Source: Jiella pelagia (GTDB taxonomy: Bacteria > Pseudomonadota > Alphaproteobacteria > Rhizobiales > Rhizobiaceae). From it: 64,000 nt of DNA. Of this stretch, positions 58,566 through 64,000 are shown piece after piece (the stretch's first letter is position 1; every line of letters starts with the position of its first letter). The translations under genes and the position numbers were made by a program. The stretch lies in the NCBI RefSeq assembly GCF_026898155.1, contig NZ_CP114029.1:5250001-5314000 (forward strand). The letters are read 5' to 3'. A model generated the notes under the pieces. That model made no database searches and was not told where the DNA came from. It worked only from the letters and a program-made list of their open reading frames with translations.

Positions 58566-58946
58566 TCAGCCCGGCACCGTCCGAGATGGCTTGCGCTTGG
58601 CTCTGGGACGAGGTTTCGAGGTTTTCGCGAGATCAACCCTGCGTGACGCGGCATCGGCGATGGCGATCCAGCGCTCCGCCTCGTCGGGATCATCATAGGC
58701 TTCTTCGGGAAATCGCCAGTAGGGCATCTCGACCGGCGCCCTGCCCGGGCGGGCATAGGCCCAGCGCTCAAGGCCGGCTCCGGCATAGATCGGCTCGCTC
58801 TCGGCATCGCTTTTGAGATGCAGCGTCCCGCCGATGACGAGGCCGACGATGCGTCCTCCGCTGTAGATCGCCTGACCACCGAACAGCCGGCGTATGCCGA
58901 TATCGGGGAGCGAAACGAAGAGATCGCGCAGGAACTCTTCGTCCAT
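58566..58946 (-). CDS. TfoX/Sxy N-terminal domain protein
   Basis: 126 residues. The TfoX N-terminal domain is visible: MDEEFLRDLFVSLPDIGIRRLFGGQAIYSGGRIVGLVIGG, then LHLKSDAESEPIYAGAG and MPYWRFPEEAYDDPDEAERWIAIA. In E. coli and Haemophilus Sxy/TfoX activates competence genes with CRP; the short alphaproteobacterial form lacks the C-terminal domain and its role is unknown. The Lys/Arg-rich tail is unusual. 48 bp before the sufA stop. Confidence 0.88.
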   Translation of the reverse strand: MDEEFLRDLFVSLPDIGIRRLFGGQAIYSGGRIVGLVIGGTLHLKSDAESEPIYAGAGLERWAYARPGRAPVEMPYWRFPEEAYDDPDEAERWIAIADAASRRVDLAKTSKPRPRAKRKPSRTVPG

Positions 58947-58994
58947 CGCCTTCCCCTACCCTACGCCCGGCCGGGTGCCTTCGCTGCTTTCGGC

Positions 58995-59378
58995 TCAGCC
59001 GGCCTGCTGCGCGGCGGCCATCGCCGCGAGATCTGCCTGCTTCAGTTCCACCGACTCGCCGCAGCCGCAGGCCGAGGTCTGGTTCGGATTCTTGAACACG
59101 AAGCCGGATCGAAGCACCGTTTCCTCGTAGTCCATCTCGGTTCCGAGCAGGAAGAGGACGGCCTCCGGTGCGACGAACACCTTGGCTCCCTCGCGCTCGA
59201 TGACGTCCTCGCCGGCCCGCTCCTCGTCGGCGAGGTCGATGGTGTATTCCATTCCGGCACAGCCGCCCTTCTTGATCCCGACACGGATCCCCTGCGCCGC
59301 CCGGTCGCTGGCGGCGAGGATGGCCTTGATGCGCTCGGCTGCAGTGTTGGTCATGCTCATGACGGCGAAACGGCCCAT
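58995..59378 (-). CDS. sufA: Iron-sulfur cluster assembly scaffold/carrier SufA (HesB/IscA)
   Basis: 127 residues of the A-type carrier family. The three cluster cysteines are in KKGGCAGMEY and SACGCGES. SufA passes Fe-S clusters from SufBCD to client proteins. ATG at 59378 has AGGAG seven bases upstream; a second Met at 59360 is possible. It ends the suf gene set, behind VOC and sufT with a 254-bp gap in which I see nothing else. Confidence 0.95.
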   Translation of the reverse strand: MGRFAVMSMTNTAAERIKAILAASDRAAQGIRVGIKKGGCAGMEYTIDLADEERAGEDVIEREGAKVFVAPEAVLFLLGTEMDYEETVLRSGFVFKNPNQTSACGCGESVELKQADLAAMAAAQQAG

Positions 59379-59632
59379 CGGATCGCTCCTTTCAGCCTGA
59401 AGAATTATTTGGTCACCTAGCGAACCTAAGCCGAGTCGCAAGGTGCCGATGCGGAAGGTGCAGGACAAAGCCGGCAGCGAGTCCGATCATGATGAAAGAG
59501 ATGGCAATTTAGAGGGTAAACTGCAACCTTTTCCGCATTGCCGGACTGTCGCCAAGCTGACGACCGCTCGCGGTAATCATCGCGAAAACCTCGGGCCCGG
59601 AGAGCCTTTCGAGCGCCGACCCGCCGAAGGGG

Positions 59633-60055
59633 TCACGCGCGCTCCCACAGCCGGCGCGACGCCAGTTCGCCGCAATGGCCGTCGGGATCGCGGAAATACA
59701 GGCTGCGGCCCCGCCCCTTCGACCAGCTCACCTCGCTCTCGACGGCAACGCCGATTTCGCCGAGATGCCGGCACCAGAGATCTTCGGATCCCTCGGGGAT
59801 CGCCAGAGCGAAGTGCAGCGGGCCGCTGCCGTCATGGGGCGGGATCACGCCCGCACCGGGCACCTCGACCGGCTCCAGCGTCGAGCCGCGGCGGAACAGG
59901 ATCAAGACGGTCCCATCCGACAGCCGAAAGACGGTGATCCGCTCTTCCGTCAGAACCGGCTCCTGCCCGAGGAGCCGACCGTAAAACGCGCGGGCCCGCT
60001 CCATGTCGTCGACATAGAGGCAGGTTTCGAGGAGGCCGGTCAGCGGCGGTGCCAT
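59633..60055 (-). CDS. VOC-family (glyoxalase/bleomycin-resistance fold) protein
   Basis: 140 residues. Starts LLETCLYVDDMERARAFYGRLLG, followed by GPLHFALAIPEGSEDLWCRHL and the end block RGRSLYFRDPDGHCGELASRRLW. Metal ligands appear to be the early Glu, the His in LHFAL and the late Glu. Substrate unknown. It sits between sufT and sufA, 13 bp after sufT, so it is transcribed with the suf operon. Confidence 0.9.
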   Translation of the reverse strand: MAPPLTGLLETCLYVDDMERARAFYGRLLGQEPVLTEERITVFRLSDGTVLILFRRGSTLEPVEVPGAGVIPPHDGSGPLHFALAIPEGSEDLWCRHLGEIGVAVESEVSWSKGRGRSLYFRDPDGHCGELASRRLWERA

Positions 60056-60068
60056 CCTTGCCTCCGGC

Positions 60069-60516
60069 TCAGAACCAGCCGACGGCGACCTGGGCTTCCT
60101 CGCTCATGCGCTCCGGCGTCCAGGGAGGATCGAAGACGAGGCTCGACCTTCACCTGGCCGACGCCGTCCACCGAGCCGACGGCGTTCTCGACCCAGATGG
60201 GCATCTCGCCGGCGACCGGGCAGCCGGGCGCCGTCAGCGTCATCTCGACGTCGACATTGCGTTCGTCGTCGATATCGATCTTGTAGATCAGGCCGAGTTC
60301 GTAGATGTCGGCCGGGATCTCCGGATCGTAGACGGTCTTCAGCGCGCCGACGATGTCGTCGGTCAGGCGCGACAGTTCCTCGGCCGGAATGGACGAAGCG
60401 TCCTGGCCGCCCGAGGCCATCGCCATGTTGGCGGCGGCGGTGTCGTCCACCGGCGCCGGGACGGCCGGCTCGTTGGTCCCGTTTGCGGCGGGCTTGGTGT
60501 CGACTTCCTCGGTCAT
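60069..60516 (-). CDS. sufT: SufT/DUF59-family Fe-S cluster assembly protein, apparent frameshift
   Basis: About 148 residues after removing one base. The first 45 residues are a low-complexity leader (MTEEVDTKPAANGTNEPA...). The MIP18/DUF59 domain follows: ALKTVYDPEIPADIYELGLIYKIDI, TLTAPGCPVAGEMPIWV with the conserved Cys. The frame shifts at 60138-60144 (GAGGCTC); without it the end reads VKVELVFDPPWTPERM...VAVGWF. DUF59 proteins aid maturation of Fe-S proteins. Directly behind sufS (28 bp). Confidence 0.92.
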
Positions 60517-60544
60517 GGCTGTCGTCTTTTCGGGTTTTGCGGCT

Positions 60545-61795
60545 TCAGGCGAAAAATCGCCGGGCCTTTTCAAGCGCCTCGGCAAGGCGGTCGACCTCGG
60601 CGAGGGTGTTATACATAGCAAAGGACGCCCGGCATGTGGAGGTCGTGCCGAAACGCTTCAAGAGCGGCTGGGCGCAGTGGGTGCCGGCGCGCACCGCGAC
60701 GCCCTCGCGGTCGATCACCATCGAGACGTCATGGGCGTGGATGCCTTCGAGGTCGAAGGAGACGATCGCCCCCTTGCCCGGGGCCTCGCCATAGATCTTC
60801 AGCGAGTTGATCGTCTTCAGCCGCTCATGCGCATAGTCGCGCAGCGTCTCCTCGTGGGCGGCGATCTTTTCGCGCCCGATGCTCCGCATGTAGTCGAGCG
60901 CCGCGCCGAGGCCGATCGCCTGGACGATGGGCGGCGTACCCGCCTCGAAGCGGTGCGGGGGAGCATTGTAGGTCACGCCCTCTTCCGTCACCTCGGCGAT
61001 CATCTCGCCCCCGCCATTGAACGGCCGCGTCGCCTCCAGCATCGCCTGCCGGCCATAAAGGACGCCGATCCCCGTCGGCCCGTACACCTTGTGGCCGGTG
61101 AAGACGTAGAAGTCGCACCCGATGTCCTGAACGTCGACCGGCAGGTGGACGGCGCCCTGGCTGCCGTCGACGAGGGTCGCAATGCCCTTCGAGCGGGCGA
61201 GCGCGCAGACAGCCTTCACGTCGACGACGGTGCCGAGCACGTTCGACATGTGGGTCGTGGCGATCAGCTTGGTGCGCGGCGTAATGGCCTTCTCGAAAGC
61301 CTCGACGCTGATCGAGCCGTCGTCCTCCACCGGGACGAAGACGAGCTTGGCCCCTTTTCGCTCGCGGATGAAGTGCCACGGCACGATGTTGGAGTGATGC
61401 TCCATCTGGGTGAGGACGATCTCGTCGCCCTCGCCGATCGTCTCCATTCCGTAGCCATAGGCGACGAGATTGATCGATTCTGTCGCCGAGCGGGTGAAGA
61501 CGATCTCCTCCGCCGAGCCGGCATTGAGGAACGCCGCGACTTTGGTTCTGGCGTCCTCGAAGGCCTCGGTCGAGCGGTTCGACAGATAGTGCAGGCCGCG
61601 ATGGACGTTGGCGTAGTCCTCGCTGTAGGCGCGCATGATCGTGTCGAGCACGGCCTTCGGCTTCTGGGCCGAGGCACCGTTGTCGAGATAGGTCAGCGGT
61701 TTGCCGTAGACCTCCTTCGACAGGATCGGAAAGTCGGCGCGGATCGTCTCGACGTCATAGCCGAGGGTATCGGAAATCGCGGCATCTGCGGACAT
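60545..61795 (-). CDS. sufS: Cysteine desulfurase SufS
   Basis: 416-residue group II desulfurase, supplying sulfur for Fe-S clusters from cysteine. PLP lysine in FTGHKVYGPTGIG, the catalytic cysteine in TSTCRASFAMYNT near the end (STCR; the short loop typical of SufS), and LDNGASAQKP near the N-terminus. Between sufD and sufT. ATG at 61795. Confidence 0.97.
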   Translation of the reverse strand: MSADAAISDTLGYDVETIRADFPILSKEVYGKPLTYLDNGASAQKPKAVLDTIMRAYSEDYANVHRGLHYLSNRSTEAFEDARTKVAAFLNAGSAEEIVFTRSATESINLVAYGYGMETIGEGDEIVLTQMEHHSNIVPWHFIRERKGAKLVFVPVEDDGSISVEAFEKAITPRTKLIATTHMSNVLGTVVDVKAVCALARSKGIATLVDGSQGAVHLPVDVQDIGCDFYVFTGHKVYGPTGIGVLYGRQAMLEATRPFNGGGEMIAEVTEEGVTYNAPPHRFEAGTPPIVQAIGLGAALDYMRSIGREKIAAHEETLRDYAHERLKTINSLKIYGEAPGKGAIVSFDLEGIHAHDVSMVIDREGVAVRAGTHCAQPLLKRFGTTSTCRASFAMYNTLAEVDRLAEALEKARRFFA

Positions 61796-61886
61796 TGTCT
61801 GGGACTCCGGTGGCCGATGGCGGGGGCCGCGTCACGCTGACCCCTGCCGGCAATTGCAACGGGCGGCGAGCGCCCGCCGCCTCAGC

Positions 61887-63152
61887 TCAGTGGCTCGCGT
61901 CGAGCCAGGCGTCGATCTTGGCGGTCAGCGCTTCGCCGAGCGCCTCGTCGATCTCCAACTCCTCGACCATCTCGTCGACGAAGGCCTTGACCAGAAGGGC
62001 TTTCGCCTGCGGCGCCGGGATGCCGCGCGACATCAGGTAGAACAGGTGCTCGCCGTTGATCTCGCCCGCCGTCGCGCCGTGGCCGCACTGGACGTCGTCG
62101 GCGAAGATCTCGAGCTCCGGCTTGGCCGAAAAGTCGCCGTCCTCCGACAGGAGCAGCGTGTTGCACGCCATCTTCGCGTCGGTCTTCTGGGCTTCCCGGG
62201 CGACCTTGATCATGCCCTGGAAGACGCCGTGGCCGCCCATCAGCACGTTGCGGAAGGTCTCCGTCGCGGTGGTGTTCGGATGGGTGTGGCGCAGCGTCGT
62301 CGTCACGTCGACATGCTGGTCCTTCTGGAGAAGGTTCACGCCGCGCATGATGATTTCGGACCCCTCGCCGGCCGTCACGGCGTGGACTTCCTGGCGAACC
62401 AACCCACCGCCTGCATTGAGAACGAAGAGCTTGAAGGTGGCGTTTGCGCCGACCGAGACGTTGAGCTGGCCGAGATGCGCCGCGTCGAGATCCTTTGCTT
62501 GATCGACGACCCAGAGCACTTCCGCTCCGTCGCCGATGGCAAGATGCGACACCAAGCTCGACGGAGCCGGCGAACCGCCACCCTCGACGCGCTCGATGAA
62601 GACCGCCTTGGCGCCGTTGCCGACATCGACCTTCACCGCCGCATGGGACTGAAGGCCGATGCCGCTGCGCAGTTCGATCGGCGCGGCAACCTCGGCCCTG
62701 TCCGCCACCGCAATCGTTGCCGCACGGGCGCCGAAGGCGGCGTTGACGAGGCGGACCGTATCAACCGGCCGGTCGAGATGGTTCGGGCTCTCGTGCCAGT
62801 CGGCGAGAGCATCGGTGGCCGCGATGGTGACGCCGTCCGGCGCGCTCGCACGCTCCGGCGCGTCGAGATCGACAACCGTCGAGCCCGGCACCAGCGGCGC
62901 CAGCACCGTCTCGGTCTGCGGGAATTCCCGGGCGGCGACGGCCTCGATCAGGTGGTCGCCGCCGAGACGGCGGCCCATCAGGCCGCGCAGGTCGGTGTAG
63001 TGCCAGGCCTCGACGCGGCGATGGGGCAAGCCCTCGCGGCGCAGCGCCTCGATCGCGGCGCGCCGCGCGTCCTCGTCGGTACCGGCGGCTTCCGCCAGCT
63101 GGACGAGTGCCGTCTCGGCCGGCGTGCGGGGGCGGAGTTCGGTGACGCTCAT
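61887..63152 (-). CDS. sufD: Fe-S cluster assembly protein SufD
   Basis: 421 residues, right-handed beta-helix partner of SufB. Family blocks: GLPHRRVEAWHYTDLR, RGVNLLQKDQHVDVTTTLRHTHPNTTATETFRNVLMGGHGVFQGMI, and VQCGHGATAGEINGEHLFYLMSRGIPAPQAKALL. It forms the SufBC2D scaffold complex. 4 bp after sufC; an intact GAGCTC (62112) lies in frame. Confidence 0.97.
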   Translation of the reverse strand: MSVTELRPRTPAETALVQLAEAAGTDEDARRAAIEALRREGLPHRRVEAWHYTDLRGLMGRRLGGDHLIEAVAAREFPQTETVLAPLVPGSTVVDLDAPERASAPDGVTIAATDALADWHESPNHLDRPVDTVRLVNAAFGARAATIAVADRAEVAAPIELRSGIGLQSHAAVKVDVGNGAKAVFIERVEGGGSPAPSSLVSHLAIGDGAEVLWVVDQAKDLDAAHLGQLNVSVGANATFKLFVLNAGGGLVRQEVHAVTAGEGSEIIMRGVNLLQKDQHVDVTTTLRHTHPNTTATETFRNVLMGGHGVFQGMIKVAREAQKTDAKMACNTLLLSEDGDFSAKPELEIFADDVQCGHGATAGEINGEHLFYLMSRGIPAPQAKALLVKAFVDEMVEELEIDEALGEALTAKIDAWLDASH

Positions 63153-63156
63153 GGGA

Positions 63157-63912
63157 TTACGCAGCCTCGCCGATGATCTGGCCGTAGCCCTCGTTCTCCA
63201 GCTGCAGCGCGAGGTCCTTTGTCCCGGACTTGATGATCCTGCCCTTGTAGAGGACGTGGACCGTATCCGGCACGATGTAGTCGAGCAGGCGCTGATAGTG
63301 AGTGATGACCAGGAACGACCGCTCGGCCGAACGCAGCGCGTTGACGCCGTCGGCGACGATCTTCAGGGCGTCGATGTCGAGGCCGGAATCGGTCTCGTCC
63401 ATGACGCAGAGCTTCGGCTCCAGCAGCGCCATCTGCAGGATCTCGGCGCGCTTCTTCTCGCCGCCGGAAAAGCCGACATTGAGCGGACGCTTCAGCATCT
63501 GGGCGTCGATCTTCAGTTCGGCCGCGGCCGCCTTCACGCGGCGCATGAAGTCCGGCGTCATCAGCTCGGCCTCGCCGCGCGCCTTGCGCTGGGCGTTCAT
63601 CGCCGTCTTCAGGAAGGTCATGGTCGCGACGCCGGGGATCTCCAGCGGATACTGGAAGGCCAGGAAGACGCCCGAAGCGGCGCGCTCGGCCGGATCCATC
63701 TCGAGGATCGACTCGCCGTTGTAGAGGATGTCGCCCTCGGTCACCTCGTAGTCGTCGCGGCCGGCGAGGATGTAGGACAGGGTCGACTTGCCGGAGCCGT
63801 TCGGCCCCATGATCGCGGCGACCTCGCCGTCCTTCACCGTCAGGTCGACGCCCTTGAGGATCTCGGTGCCCTCCTCAGTGACGCGGGCATGGAGGTTCTT
63901 GATTTCGAGCAT
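63157..63912 (-). CDS. sufC: Fe-S assembly ATPase SufC
   Basis: 251-residue ABC ATPase. Walker A MGPNGSGKST, signature FSGGEKKRAEILQ, Walker B LCVMDETDSGLDID with the H-loop VITHYQRLL. It drives cluster assembly on SufBD. sufB should lie just beyond 63912 upstream; the last 88 bp of the window show no gene start. Confidence 0.98.
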   Translation of the reverse strand: MLEIKNLHARVTEEGTEILKGVDLTVKDGEVAAIMGPNGSGKSTLSYILAGRDDYEVTEGDILYNGESILEMDPAERAASGVFLAFQYPLEIPGVATMTFLKTAMNAQRKARGEAELMTPDFMRRVKAAAAELKIDAQMLKRPLNVGFSGGEKKRAEILQMALLEPKLCVMDETDSGLDIDALKIVADGVNALRSAERSFLVITHYQRLLDYIVPDTVHVLYKGRIIKSGTKDLALQLENEGYGQIIGEAA

Positions 63913-64000
63913 GGTGTCTTTTCGTCTCTAGCGTTCGTTCGTGTGTGGTCAGTGCAATGCGGTCGGGCTTAGCGGCGATCAGCGTCGTCCGCGGTTCTGA

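Noticed and set aside
304-60144. GAGGCTC as a programmed +1 frameshift signal
   Set aside because: The eight genes are functionally unrelated, have no common stimulatory element or slow codon, and many native GAGGCTC sequences occur without shifts. A base-calling error explains it better.
1-64000. CRISPR arrays, prophage, conjugation, toxin-antitoxin or defence clusters
   Set aside because: No regularly spaced repeats and no cas, phage structural, relaxase or paired toxin-antitoxin genes seen; the nucleotidyltransferase and Uma2 genes stand alone.

Overview
The window reads as ordinary chromosomal core of a high-GC alphaproteobacterium, most likely in the order Hyphomicrobiales (Rhizobiales). 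Pointers are TIGR02300, DUF2155, NDUFA12, DUF1127 and UxaC family proteins, a metal-site-less PyrC' behind pyrB, the order rlpA-dacA-tmk-holB-metG-tatD, and two kinds of intergenic palindrome (arms beginning CTCATCCTGAGG, and TCATCCCGGG...ACCCGGGA) common in that order. An Aurantimonadaceae-like genus would fit, but the sequence alone does not fix it.

Layout. 1-5.2 kb: 3' part of dnaE2, a DegT-type sugar aminotransferase, a ureohydrolase, and an SDR oxidoreductase with a palindromic operator. 5.2-7.8 kb: a small accessory patch with an orphan nucleotidyltransferase, an intact IS256-family element with an 8-bp target duplication, and a repeat pair. 7.9-20.5 kb, mostly minus strand: rpmG, an MFS transporter, Nudix-DUF983-rnr-topA, dprA, plsY, pyrC'-pyrB. 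20.5-29 kb: AidB-like acyl-CoA dehydrogenase, two small membrane proteins, ruvX, a UPF0173 hydrolase, gatC-GNAT-gatA, mazG. 29.3-37.5 kb, minus strand: tightly packed rlpA, dacA, tmk, holB, metG, tatD, a PhnP-like hydrolase and a flavin reductase. 38.2-41.7 kb: pncC-nadE for NAD salvage, tRNA-Ser(UGA), TIGR02300. 42.3-45.2 kb: uxaC-uxuB for hexuronates. 45.3-55.7 kb: an aminotransferase, M48 peptidase, DsbA-like protein, accB-accC, aat, DUF2155, NDUFA12, PsiE, GNAT and gatB. 55.9-58.9 kb: Uma2, a MocR regulator divergent from a DUF1127 gene, TfoX. 59-63.9 kb: sufC-sufD-sufS-sufT-VOC-sufA, with sufB presumably beyond the right edge.

The most striking signal spans the window. Eight unrelated genes, including topA and pyrB, each carry exactly one extra base, always inside what should be a GAGCTC (Glu-Leu codon pair) and now reads GAGGCTC or GAGCCTC. 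Eight other in-frame GAGCTC pairs are intact. Random mutation does not give such a pattern. The likeliest reading is a motif-specific consensus error, perhaps caused by DNA methylation at GAGCTC, so these genes should be treated as functional until checked. One further frameshift (DUF983) lies in a G5 run. I found no CRISPR array, prophage or defence island, and no convincing novel multi-gene system.
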